Positions 1 through 7,568 of a stretch of DNA of 18,568 nt are shown here, piece after piece. Numbering within the stretch: the stretch's first letter is position 1; each line of letters begins with the position of its first letter. Made by a program: the position numbers and the translations under genes. Source of the DNA: Actinomycetes bacterium (lineage in GTDB: Bacteria > Actinomycetota > Acidimicrobiia > Acidimicrobiales > SZUA-35); the NCBI GenBank assembly GCA_024227975.1, contig JAAETV010000024.1, forward strand, positions 1 to 18,568, given 5' to 3'. Under the pieces are notes generated by a model, which had not been told where the DNA came from, did no database searches, and worked only from the letters and a program-made list of their open reading frames with translations.

Positions 1-1066
1 CCGCCACCTGATCGGTCGGCTCACGAAGGAAGGCAAACCATGCGGCACCCCCGACCGCGAGCACTGCCACTATGGCCACCACCCAACCGGCCGCATCAAC
101 CCACCGTCTCTGGTGATAATTCGGGACGGTGAAGGCAGGAACTGACCTCGGTGACGGTATGGGGGCGGCTCCCAGCGATCCCGTTGGTGATCCCGGTACT
201 GGCGATATTGATGCCGCTGAACCCTGAGCCACGAGCGGATCGCCACCTGCCAGTACCCGATCGAGACCGGCGATGAACTCCTGGGCGTTCTGTGGCCGGT
301 GGGCCGGATCCTTGGCCAGGGCCGAGGCCAGGAACTGGTCGAGGTAGGGGTCCACGCCGAGGCCAGGTACCGGGTCATTGGCGATCCGATGGACCCATCC
401 CAGCTGAGAGTCGTTGCCTTTCTGTCGAAAGGGGGCATGACCGGCGATGATGTTGTAGAGGGTGGAGGCCAGGGAGTACAGATCCGACCGCTCGTCGCGG
501 CCGTCTACCCCATGGACAAAGGTCTCCGGCGGGGTGTGGGCGAAGGTGAACGCGGTCTGGGTCGCGGCTGAACCCCGGATGCTCGATATGCCGAAATCGG
601 TGAGGCTCGGGGTGCCGTTTCGGGCCAGGAGGATGTTCGCTGGTTTGACGTCCTTGTGGAGGACGCCACTGCGGTGGCTCTCCCCCAGTGCCTCGGCGAT
701 GGGCTGGACGAGAGCGACGGCCTCCCTCCACGGCAGTACTTCGCCCCGCTTGATGATGTCCTCTAGTGAGCCACCCTCCATGTACTGCATGACCAGGTAG
801 GGCCTGCCTTTGCTGGTCAGACCAGAGCGGATCGGGGTGATGACGTTCGGATGACCCGACGACCGCCCCATCAGGCTCCGCTCCCGGTCGAAACGGCGAT
901 GCGCGGCCTCGTCGAGGTCATGGAGGACCTTGACCGCCACCCACCGGCTGAAATCCGCCTCCCAGGCTACGTAGACCGTCGAGAAACCGCCGGAACCGAT
1001 TCGCCTGAACCTGGTCAGGCCATCGATTCCCGGATCATTGTCATCCGCCACAGCCCGCCAGACCAC
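1..1066 (-). CDS. Transmembrane Ser/Thr protein kinase (PknA/PknB-type), 3' part cut by window edge
   Basis: I read 355 codons without a stop to the left edge. The N-terminal kinase domain shows a glycine loop IGSGGFSTVY (residues 23-32), the ATP-binding Lys46 in VAVK, a likely alpha-C Glu62, the catalytic loop HKDVKPAN with Asp139 and Asn144 (HKD rather than HRD), DFG at 157-159 and a PPE motif (179-181) in the place of APE. A Pro/Ser/Ala-rich linker and one membrane segment at about 325-347 follow, so the extracellular part lies outside the window. These features are typical of actinobacterial Hanks-type receptor kinases, which phosphorylate cytoplasmic targets in cell-wall, division or metabolic control. 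All residues needed for catalysis are present. I chose GTG at 1066 because a strong GGAGGTGGAG ribosome binding site sits about 10 nt upstream; GTG 1051 is the alternative. The substrate cannot be told from the context. Confidence 0.9.
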   Translation of the reverse strand, partial: MVWRAVADDNDPGIDGLTRFRRIGSGGFSTVYVAWEADFSRWVAVKVLHDLDEAAHRRFDRERSLMGRSSGHPNVITPIRSGLTSKGRPYLVMQYMEGGSLEDIIKRGEVLPWREAVALVQPIAEALGESHRSGVLHKDVKPANILLARNGTPSLTDFGISSIRGSAATQTAFTFAHTPPETFVHGVDGRDERSDLYSLASTLYNIIAGHAPFRQKGNDSQLGWVHRIANDPVPGLGVDPYLDQFLASALAKDPAHRPQNAQEFIAGLDRVLAGGDPLVAQGSAASISPVPGSPTGSLGAAPIPSPRSVPAFTVPNYHQRRWVDAAGWVVAIVAVLAVGGAAWFAFLREPTDQVA

Positions 1067-1096
1067 TCACAGTTTTCTCCACCTCCGTCTGCATCC

Positions 1097-1102
1097 ATAC
1101 TA
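1097..1102 (-). promoter_or_regulatory. Candidate -10 box of the kinase gene
   Basis: The minus strand reads TAGTAT about 30 nt upstream of the kinase GTG, just ahead of the strong ribosome binding site. No convincing -35 box lies 16-18 nt further upstream, so this is a weak call. Confidence 0.3.
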
Positions 1103-1146
1103 GCCTCGACCGTGTCATCGGCGAGGTTCGGGGTCGCGGCTGACCA

Positions 1147-1172
1147 CCGCCGGTGTGGCTGTACCACGGCGG
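1147..1172 (-). terminator. Hairpin just after the MDR dehydrogenase gene
   Basis: CCGCC (1147-1151) pairs with GGCGG (1168-1172), and the inner GTG/CAC extends the stem with one bulge. It starts 6 nt past the stop codon of the dehydrogenase gene. No T-run follows, so it may be a U-less terminator or an mRNA 3' end stabiliser. Confidence 0.35.
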
Positions 1173-1178
1173 ACTTCG

Positions 1179-2183
1179 TCACCCGATAGTGACTTTCACA
1201 GCCAGGCTGGCCTTGTCGTCGGCCGTGGCGAAAGCCTGGGCTACCTCGGCTAGGGGATAGTGGTGGGTCTGGAGAATGGCCAGCTCGGCGGCGACCGGGC
1301 CCATACGACTGACCGCAGCCCCAAACTCTGAGCCGCTGCCGACGGTACCGTAGATGAACGAACCGACTACCTCCAGCTCCTTCAGCACAAGGTCCCGGTA
1401 GTCGGTGGGGCGGGGGCTTCCGAACACGCCAACGACCACGATCCGGCCACCCCGGCGAGCGCAGCGGATGGCCTCGCTCATGGTGTCGGCTTCGCCCCCG
1501 ACGGTCTCGATGACGACCCCTGGGCGTTGCTCGTCGGCCCAGGCGTCGACCTCGTCGGGAGAGATCGCTTCGAGGCCGAAGCGGCTGGCCAGGTCGGCCT
1601 GATGAGGATAGCGACAGGTGATGCCGACTCTGGCCGCCCGATCCCGGGCGGCCAGACCCGATAGCAATCCGATATTGCCTCCACCCAGCACCAAGACCCG
1701 CTCGTCGATCTCGGTCAGGCGGGCCCGGTGGACGGCCCGGACGGCGACCGCGAACGGCTCGGCCATGGTGGCCAGGGCTCCATCGACCCGTTCATCAACG
1801 GGATGGAGGAGGCGAGGCGGTACGTCGACGAGCTCAGCCAGGCCACCGCCCTGGCTGACGCCGAGCAGGAGACCGTCCTCGCACAAGACGGGCTCGCCCC
1901 GCACACAATGGTCACACCCTTGGCAGCCGACCCAAGGCTCGACGGCGTATATGACATCGGCCATGCCGGTCGGGCCGTCGACGATGCGACCGGCGATCTC
2001 ATGGCCCGGTGTTGCGAAATCGCCGGGAGCCAGGACCCCACCCTGCATTCCTCTATAGACATGGAGGTCGCTACCGCAGATCCCGCAGCCGGTGACAGCC
2101 AAGCGAACCCACCCATCGGGTTTCGGCCCCGGTTCACTCTCGACGGTTCCGACCCCGGCCGAACTCCACTGTGCCCTCAACAT
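1179..2183 (-). CDS. Zinc-dependent MDR-family alcohol/polyol dehydrogenase
   Basis: A 334-aa medium-chain dehydrogenase/reductase. Catalytic-zinc ligands are visible as Cys36 (GICGSD), His61-Glu62 (GHE) and Glu142 (EPF). The structural-zinc lobe has Cys87, Cys90, Cys93 and Cys101. The Rossmann motif GGGNIG is at 167-172, for NAD(P). This pattern resembles threonine, sorbitol or butanediol dehydrogenases, which oxidise a secondary alcohol with NAD(P)+, but the substrate cannot be assigned. The length is slightly short for the family (about 340-350) because the N-terminal beta-strand is compact. ATG 2183 has no clear Shine-Dalgarno; instead TAGGTT lies exactly 6 nt upstream, suggesting a leaderless mRNA. 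It is a separate transcription unit: a hairpin separates it from the thioredoxin-like gene. Confidence 0.9.
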   Translation of the reverse strand: MLRAQWSSAGVGTVESEPGPKPDGWVRLAVTGCGICGSDLHVYRGMQGGVLAPGDFATPGHEIAGRIVDGPTGMADVIYAVEPWVGCQGCDHCVRGEPVLCEDGLLLGVSQGGGLAELVDVPPRLLHPVDERVDGALATMAEPFAVAVRAVHRARLTEIDERVLVLGGGNIGLLSGLAARDRAARVGITCRYPHQADLASRFGLEAISPDEVDAWADEQRPGVVIETVGGEADTMSEAIRCARRGGRIVVVGVFGSPRPTDYRDLVLKELEVVGSFIYGTVGSGSEFGAAVSRMGPVAAELAILQTHHYPLAEVAQAFATADDKASLAVKVTIG

Positions 2184-2189
2184 GGCACC

Positions 2190-2195
2190 AACCTA
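2190..2195 (-). promoter_or_regulatory. Candidate -10 box for leaderless MDR dehydrogenase mRNA
   Basis: The minus strand reads TAGGTT-N6-ATG, which places the expected transcription start on the A of the start codon. There is no Shine-Dalgarno. A matching -35 box is not evident. Confidence 0.4.
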
Positions 2196-2200
2196 GGATG

Positions 2201-2220
2201 TTTCGGCCTTTGGGCCGAAA
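2201..2220 (-). terminator. Perfect 8-bp hairpin after the thioredoxin-like gene
   Basis: TTTCGGCC (2201-2208) pairs with GGCCGAAA (2213-2220) around a 4-nt loop. It lies 29 nt beyond the stop codon of the thioredoxin-like gene and directly upstream of the dehydrogenase start. There is no long T-tail on the minus strand (CATCC follows), so termination is likely but not certain. Confidence 0.5.
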
Positions 2221-2248
2221 CTCCAGGCGGCCCCCCGCACCTAGATTG

Positions 2249-2920
2249 TCAACTAGCTGCTGTCGTCTCCCACAGTCCAGCGATCACGGCCTTCTCGAGT
2301 CCACCGCTGGTGCGAGCGAGCAGGGTGTTGTTGCCATCGAGGTAGACGACATAGGGGAAGCTCGCTCCACCGAAGGCGTAGAGCGCAGAGCTGGCGTCGT
2401 CGTCGCGGATGGTCACCGGGGTGAAGTTTTCGCGAGCGAGCCAGATCTGAGCGGGATAGTTGCCCTTGCCAGCGTCGACCCCAGTCGAGACAGCATAGAT
2501 ATCGAGCCCCTCAGGTTGAGCACCCTCATCGATCAGTTCCTGGATCACGGGGACCTCGGCCTGGCAGTGCTGACACCAGTGGGCCAGGAAGTAGATCACC
2601 TTTGGCCGGCCGTCGGCTTCGATGGTGATTTCATTGTCCTCGAAGTCGGTGCCGGTCAGGGTCGGAACGATGGAACCGACGGCAGAATCGTTGGCCGCAG
2701 AAGTGATCCCGACGATCCCGTCGGGCATGGGGGGCAGGGAATCACCATCGATCGCTACATCTGCGGTCTGCTCTTCATTCACATCACTGCTCACACTGTC
2801 CCGGCTGGTGGCCAGAAAGGCAACGCCGAGCAGACCAACGGTGATGAGGGCGACAACCACAAAGACAAACACCCGACTCGACGATGCTGGCGGGCCGGAT
2901 TGGGTAGAAGTCGAAGTCAT
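2249..2920 (-). CDS. Membrane-anchored thioredoxin-like (TlpA/DsbA-type) thiol-disulfide oxidoreductase
   Basis: A 223-aa protein. An N-terminal membrane segment lies at about 17-37, then an acidic linker, then a thioredoxin fold. The active site is WCQHC (Cys116, Cys119) within a FLAHWC context, and SFPYVV near the C-terminus is the cis-Pro loop. The topology predicts a membrane-tethered domain outside the cytoplasm, acting on protein thiols. The start ATG overlaps the stop of the upstream DsbB-like gene (ATGA, 2917-2920), and GGAGGAAC just before it is a strong ribosome binding site, so the two are translationally coupled. The coupling suggests that this is the soluble-domain partner re-oxidised by the DsbB-like protein. 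TlpA-type proteins can also be reductants in cytochrome c maturation; no ccm or res gene is nearby, which favours the oxidant role. Confidence 0.88.
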   Translation of the reverse strand: MTSTSTQSGPPASSSRVFVFVVVALITVGLLGVAFLATSRDSVSSDVNEEQTADVAIDGDSLPPMPDGIVGITSAANDSAVGSIVPTLTGTDFEDNEITIEADGRPKVIYFLAHWCQHCQAEVPVIQELIDEGAQPEGLDIYAVSTGVDAGKGNYPAQIWLARENFTPVTIRDDDASSALYAFGGASFPYVVYLDGNNTLLARTSGGLEKAVIAGLWETTAAS

Positions 2921-3444
2921 GAGTTCCTCCAGAACAGGTGAAGTGCTACCAGGCTAAACACGCCGGCGAAGCCAATGGCGGCCATGGTGGGAATAGTGAT
3001 GAACCCGAAGTGATTGACCCAACGGACTGAGCAGGGGTTGGTGGAGTCACAGAACCCTGCGACCTCGCCCGCTGCCTGCTCCCAGCGGTGAAACAATGAA
3101 ACCGGCAGACCGAAGACGGCCAACGCCCCAGCCACCCAGACCAGGGCCTTCCTCCTCGTGACCAGGGCAACGATCAGCAGCACCGCGGCCGGATACATGA
3201 ACCCGCGCTGGATCCAACACAGCCGACAGGGCCGGAAGTTCGCTACCTCCGACAGGTACAAAGAGCCCAGGGTGCAAGTGACAGCGACCGCCGTCGCCAG
3301 CTCCACTGCCACCCCTTTGACTGGGGCAACGAGGGCTCTGCCCTGAACGCGACCTAGGACTAGGCCGCTCCACAAGCCGATCAAACCCATCGCCAGAACC
3401 ACAGCCAAAAGGGCGAAGAATAATGTCGCCGTTTCGTGAGGCAT
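2917..3444 (-). CDS. DsbB/BdbC-family disulfide bond formation protein
   Basis: A 175-aa, about five-helix membrane protein. The quinone-proximal motif PCRLCWIQR carries the first Cys pair (73 and 76), and the extracytoplasmic loop has a second pair in CDSTNPC (132 and 138), followed by a stretch like BdbC (HFGFITIP). DsbB proteins pass electrons from a thioredoxin-like oxidant to quinone. E. coli DsbB has four helices; here an extra N-terminal helix (about 8-30) is present. It overlaps the next gene by four bases, which gives the likely partner. The start is ATG 3444 rather than the adjacent GTG 3447, because TAGCCT sits exactly 6 nt upstream of the ATG and no Shine-Dalgarno is seen, suggesting a leaderless transcript. 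Confidence 0.9.
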   Translation of the reverse strand: MPHETATLFFALLAVVLAMGLIGLWSGLVLGRVQGRALVAPVKGVAVELATAVAVTCTLGSLYLSEVANFRPCRLCWIQRGFMYPAAVLLIVALVTRRKALVWVAGALAVFGLPVSLFHRWEQAAGEVAGFCDSTNPCSVRWVNHFGFITIPTMAAIGFAGVFSLVALHLFWRNS

Positions 3445-3450
3445 CACGCC

Positions 3451-3456
3451 AGGCTA
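3451..3456 (-). promoter_or_regulatory. Candidate -10 box for leaderless dsbB-like operon
   Basis: The minus strand reads TAGCCT-N6-ATG, with the start site predicted on the ATG at 3444. No -35 hexamer is recognisable. Confidence 0.4.
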
Positions 3457-3480
3457 GGGAGCGGTGACGAAAGCCCACCT

Positions 3481-3535
3481 AAAACCCGGCAGCTACCGGG
3501 ACAGCCAGGAAGGGAGCGCACCTAGGCGCTCCCTT
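3481..3535 (-). terminator. Tandem terminator hairpins after rpoC
   Basis: Two stems lie in series in the direction of transcription. AAGGGAGCGC (3510-3519) pairs perfectly over 10 bp with 3526-3535 around a 6-nt loop, starting 7 nt after the rpoC stop. A second stem, CCCGG/CCGGG (3485-3489 with 3496-3500), is followed on the minus strand by TTTT (3484-3481), as expected for an intrinsic terminator. Together they close the rpoBC unit and separate it from the dsbB-like operon. Confidence 0.8.
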
Positions 3536-3542
3536 CTACTGT

Positions 3543-6500
3543 TCACCCGATTTCGTCTGGTGCAGCCGTGGGTAGGGTTGCAACCTCGGCTCCGTTGCCA
3601 CTCCCGATGGGGCTTTCGGCTCCGATCGAGGCCAGCCATTGGGCCGGGTCCTGCTCTTCGCCTTCAGCCGCGTAGAACGGCATCGGCTGGTAGTCGGGGG
3701 CTCGGGTTTCGAGCTCCCGGTGGCGCATGAGGCCGGTTCCGGCCGGGATCAACTTGCCGATGATGATGTTTTCCTTGAGCCCGATCATGGAGTCAGAACG
3801 ACCCTCGATGGCGGCCTCGGTCAGTACCCGGGTGGTCTCCTGGAACGAGGCTGCCGACAACCAGGAGTCGGTCGCCAGTGATGCCTTGGTGATACCCATG
3901 ATCTCCGGGCGACCTTCGGCCGGCTGTTGACCTTCGGTCACCAGGCGTCGGTTCACATCCGCGAACCGCCACTGGTCACACCGCTCACCAGGTAGGAAGT
4001 CCGAATCACCCGGTTCCTGGATGGCGACACGGCGGGTCATCTGACGCACAATCAGTTCGATGTGCTTGTCGTGGATGGACACGCCCTGGTCTCGGTAGAC
4101 CTTCTGGACTTCCTCGACGAGATACTGCTGGGTCTCGCGGATACCCCGGATCTCCAAGAGCTCCTTCGGATCGCGAGGACCATCGACGATGGCTTCCCCG
4201 GCTGTGATCTCTTGGCCCTCGACCACTTCGAGACGGGCGGCGAGGGGGATGAGATAGTCATCTTCCCCACCATCGTCACCAATGACGGTGACGACCTTGC
4301 CCTTGCCCTCGTCTTCGGCAACGCGGATCGTGCCCGAAATACGAGCCATCGTGGCCTTGCCCTTAGGGCTACGGGCCTCGAACAGTTCGACGACACGAGG
4401 GAGACCACCGGCGATGTCAGCCCCACCGGCAACGCCGCCGGTGTGGAACGTACGCATCGTCAGCTGGGTACCAGGCTCGCCAATCGACTGGGCGGCAATG
4501 ACACCCACGGCCTCGCCGACCTCGATATCGACTCCGGTGGCAAGCGACATGCCGTAGCTGTCGCCCGTGATCCCAATGGGAGAATCGTCGGTCAGGGGCG
4601 ATAGCACCCGAACCCGGTTGACCCCAGGATCGTCGCGGATGGCCTCCATCTGCTCTTCACGAACCATGGTGCCTCGGGGGATCACCGTGCCATCACTGAG
4701 AGTGATATCGTCGGCCAGCACTCGACTGTAGAGGCGTGTCTCGAGATAGGTCCGAGTCATGCGAGCATCGGGGTCTGAAGGATCTGAGGCCTCACCCGTG
4801 TGACGGTTGTAGTAACCATCAGGCTTCACATCGTCGAGGAAGAGGCCGCGTACCGGCTTACCTTCCTCGAACGGGTCCCGATCGTTGATGATGACTTCCT
4901 GAGCCACGTCGACCAATCGACGTGTCAGGTAGCCGGAGTCAGCGGTCCGCAAAGCCGTATCGACCAGGCCCTTTCGGGCTCCCGGAGTAGAAATGAAGTA
5001 CTCCAACATGGTCAAGCCTTCACGGAAGTTCGACTTGATCGGACGGGGAATCATGTCACCACGAGGGTTGGCAACCAGGCCACGCATACCGGCGATCTGG
5101 CGGACCTGCATCATGTTTCCACGAGCTCCAGAGCCGACCATCATGTCGATCGGGTTGAACTGGCGGGACCGGAGGTTGACCTCCATAGCCTCTCGCACCT
5201 CGTCGGTGGCGGCCGTCCAGATCTCGACCTCTTTCTGGCGACGCTCACCGTCAGTGATGATGCCCTTGCGGAACTGGCCTTCGATCTTCTCGGCCTCTTC
5301 CTCATGAATGTCGAGAATCTCCTTCTTCTCAACCGGGGTCTGGACGTCGTCGATGGAGACGGTCAGGCCAGACTTGGACGCAAATCGGAAGGCCAGGTCC
5401 TTGATACGGTCGAGCGAAGCGGCGACCTCGGCCTTGGGGTATGTGGTAGCTAGATCGTCGACGATGAGGGTGATGTCGCGCTTCTTGACCACGTCGTTGA
5501 CGTAGGGGAAGTCGTCGGGCAGGGCCTCATTGAACAGGACCCGACCGGCCGTCGTCTTGTGATAGACCGCAGCGCTGCCGTTGGCTGGAGTGTCGAGCAG
5601 GTCTGGGTGACGGAACTCGATCGGAGCATGAAGGCCGATGACCCCGGCCTCATAGGCCCGCTCGACCTCATCGATCCGGCGGAACACTCCGCCGCCCTTG
5701 CCATCGGCCACATATTCGGTCAGGTAGAAGATACCGATGACCATGTCCTGGGTCGGGGTAACAAGAGGCCGACCGTGGGCCGGTGACAACACATTGTTGG
5801 CTGACAGCATCAGCACTCGAGCCTCGGCCTGAGCCTCAGCCGACAAGGGCAGGTGGACAGCCATCTGGTCGCCATCGAAGTCGGCATTGAAAGCGGTGCA
5901 GACCAGGGGGTGGATCTGGATGGCCTTGCCCTCGACCAGGACTGGCTCGAAAGCCTGGATGCCCAGGCGGTGCAGGGTCGGGGCCCGGTTCAACATCACC
6001 GGGTGCTCTTGGATGACGTCTTCTAGCACTTCCCAGACCTGGGGGCGACGGCGCTCGACCATGCGTTTGGCCGACTTGATGTTCTGGGCCAACTCCTGGT
6101 CGACGAGACGTTTCATGACGAAGGGCTTGAACAGCTCCAGAGCCATGATCTTGGGCAGGCCACACTGGTGGAACTTGAGGGTCGGGCCGACGACGATGAC
6201 CGAACGGCCGGAGTAGTCGACGCGCTTGCCGAGCAGGTTCTGACGGAACCGACCCTGCTTTCCCTTCAACATGTCGGATAGTGACTTGAGGGGACGGTTT
6301 CCGGGCCCGGTCACGGGACGACCGCGGCGGCCATTGTCGAACAGGGCGTCGACGGCCTCCTGGAGCATCCGCTTCTCGTTGTTGACGATGATCTCGGGTG
6401 CACCGAGGTCGAGCAGACGCTTGAGCCGATTGTTCCGGTTGATGACCCGTCGATACAGATCGTTGAGGTCGGAGGTTGCGAAGCGGCCACCGTCGAGCTG

Positions 6501-7541
6501 GACCATGGGTCGCAGCTCAGGTGGGATCACGGGTACGACATCGAGGATCATGGCCCGGGGATCGTTGATCCGGCGCTTGTTCTCATCACGCCGGTTGAAG
6601 GCAGCGACGATCTTCAGCCGCTTGATCGCCTTCTGCTTGCGTTGGGCCGAGAGCGGCTTGACGCCGTCTTCTGGCTCGATGGCCAGGCGGAGCTTGATCT
6701 CCTCCTCATCGAAGTCGATGCGCTCGATGAGCTGGGCGATGGCGTCGGCCCCCATGCCACCTTCGAAATAGTCACCGAAGCGGTCTGCCATCTCCCGCCA
6801 TAGCATCTCGTCTTCCAGGATCTTGCGGGGGAAGAGATCCTTGAACTCCTCCCACGCCCGATCGAGGACGTCGAGCTCCATTTCGTACTGCTCGCGAGTG
6901 GCGGCCAGTTCTTTGTCGAAGGCGCGCTGACGGGCTCGGACCTCGGTGTCCTTGGCCCCGTCCGATTCCATCTGGGCGAGCTCACGTTCGAGCTCCTCGT
7001 GCTGCTCGGCCAGACGGAGCTCCATCTCCTTGACGATGGTCTCGCGCTCGCCGATGACCTCGGCTTCGAGGTTGGGGATGTCCTCTTGCCGGCGATCCTC
7101 GTCGACCCAGGTCACGAGATTGGCGGCGAAGTAGATGACCTTCTCCAGCTGCTTGGCCTTCAACTCCTCACGGGGCTCGGTACCCATGAGAAGGTAGGCC
7201 AGCCAGGAGCGAGTGCCCCGCAAGTACCAGATGTGAACGCAAGGAGCGGCCAGCTCGATGTGGCCCATGCGCTCGCGCCGGACCTTGGAGCGGGTGACCT
7301 CGACCCCGCAGCGCTCACAGATGATGCCCTTGAAGCGGACACGCTTGTACTTACCACAAGCGCACTCCCAGTCCTTCTGCGGACCAAAGATCTTCTCGCA
7401 GAAGAGTCCGTCCTTCTCGGGCTTGAGGGTGCGGTAGTTGATGGTCTCCGGCTTCTTCACCTCACCGTTTGACCACATGCGAATCGAATCCGCCGTTGCC
7501 AGGCCGATCTTCAGCTGATCGAAATCGTTGACGTCAAGCAT
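3543..7541 (-). CDS. rpoC: RNA polymerase beta' subunit
   Basis: A 1332-aa protein of normal actinobacterial size. The N-terminal zinc site is intact (Cys60, Cys62, Cys75, Cys78). The catalytic magnesium motif NADFDGD is at 552-558, and the bridge-helix/trigger-loop region runs through the [15 protein letters not shown] stretch near 1019-1033. The second zinc site, normally four cysteines around the trigger-loop base, is missing: by alignment with mycobacterial RpoC from memory, Pro890, Asp985, Thr992 and Ser995 occupy those positions, with no gap in the last three. The start ATG 7541 follows GGAG at a good distance, and the gene begins 27 nt after the rpoB stop, so rpoB and rpoC are one transcript. 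The C-terminal 40 residues are acidic and Gly/Ala-rich. Tandem terminator hairpins follow. Confidence 0.98.
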   Translation of the reverse strand: MLDVNDFDQLKIGLATADSIRMWSNGEVKKPETINYRTLKPEKDGLFCEKIFGPQKDWECACGKYKRVRFKGIICERCGVEVTRSKVRRERMGHIELAAPCVHIWYLRGTRSWLAYLLMGTEPREELKAKQLEKVIYFAANLVTWVDEDRRQEDIPNLEAEVIGERETIVKEMELRLAEQHEELERELAQMESDGAKDTEVRARQRAFDKELAATREQYEMELDVLDRAWEEFKDLFPRKILEDEMLWREMADRFGDYFEGGMGADAIAQLIERIDFDEEEIKLRLAIEPEDGVKPLSAQRKQKAIKRLKIVAAFNRRDENKRRINDPRAMILDVVPVIPPELRPMVQLDGGRFATSDLNDLYRRVINRNNRLKRLLDLGAPEIIVNNEKRMLQEAVDALFDNGRRGRPVTGPGNRPLKSLSDMLKGKQGRFRQNLLGKRVDYSGRSVIVVGPTLKFHQCGLPKIMALELFKPFVMKRLVDQELAQNIKSAKRMVERRRPQVWEVLEDVIQEHPVMLNRAPTLHRLGIQAFEPVLVEGKAIQIHPLVCTAFNADFDGDQMAVHLPLSAEAQAEARVLMLSANNVLSPAHGRPLVTPTQDMVIGIFYLTEYVADGKGGGVFRRIDEVERAYEAGVIGLHAPIEFRHPDLLDTPANGSAAVYHKTTAGRVLFNEALPDDFPYVNDVVKKRDITLIVDDLATTYPKAEVAASLDRIKDLAFRFASKSGLTVSIDDVQTPVEKKEILDIHEEEAEKIEGQFRKGIITDGERRQKEVEIWTAATDEVREAMEVNLRSRQFNPIDMMVGSGARGNMMQVRQIAGMRGLVANPRGDMIPRPIKSNFREGLTMLEYFISTPGARKGLVDTALRTADSGYLTRRLVDVAQEVIINDRDPFEEGKPVRGLFLDDVKPDGYYNRHTGEASDPSDPDARMTRTYLETRLYSRVLADDITLSDGTVIPRGTMVREEQMEAIRDDPGVNRVRVLSPLTDDSPIGITGDSYGMSLATGVDIEVGEAVGVIAAQSIGEPGTQLTMRTFHTGGVAGGADIAGGLPRVVELFEARSPKGKATMARISGTIRVAEDEGKGKVVTVIGDDGGEDDYLIPLAARLEVVEGQEITAGEAIVDGPRDPKELLEIRGIRETQQYLVEEVQKVYRDQGVSIHDKHIELIVRQMTRRVAIQEPGDSDFLPGERCDQWRFADVNRRLVTEGQQPAEGRPEIMGITKASLATDSWLSAASFQETTRVLTEAAIEGRSDSMIGLKENIIIGKLIPAGTGLMRHRELETRAPDYQPMPFYAAEGEEQDPAQWLASIGAESPIGSGNGAEVATLPTAAPDEIG

Positions 7542-7568
7542 TCATGGTCTCCAGTTCGATCAAGTGGG

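Noticed and set aside
1728..2345. Plus-strand frame (205 codons) across the MDR gene
   Set aside because: It runs through the dehydrogenase gene and the hairpin beyond it; the minus-strand product has full zinc and NAD motifs.
3485..3542. Small plus-strand coding region next to the terminators
   Set aside because: Only a shadow frame of the 3' part of rpoC and hairpin sequence; no ribosome binding site.
4800..5453. Plus-strand reading frame (217 codons) opposite rpoC
   Set aside because: Antisense shadow of rpoC; its translation mirrors rpoC codons and matches no known family.
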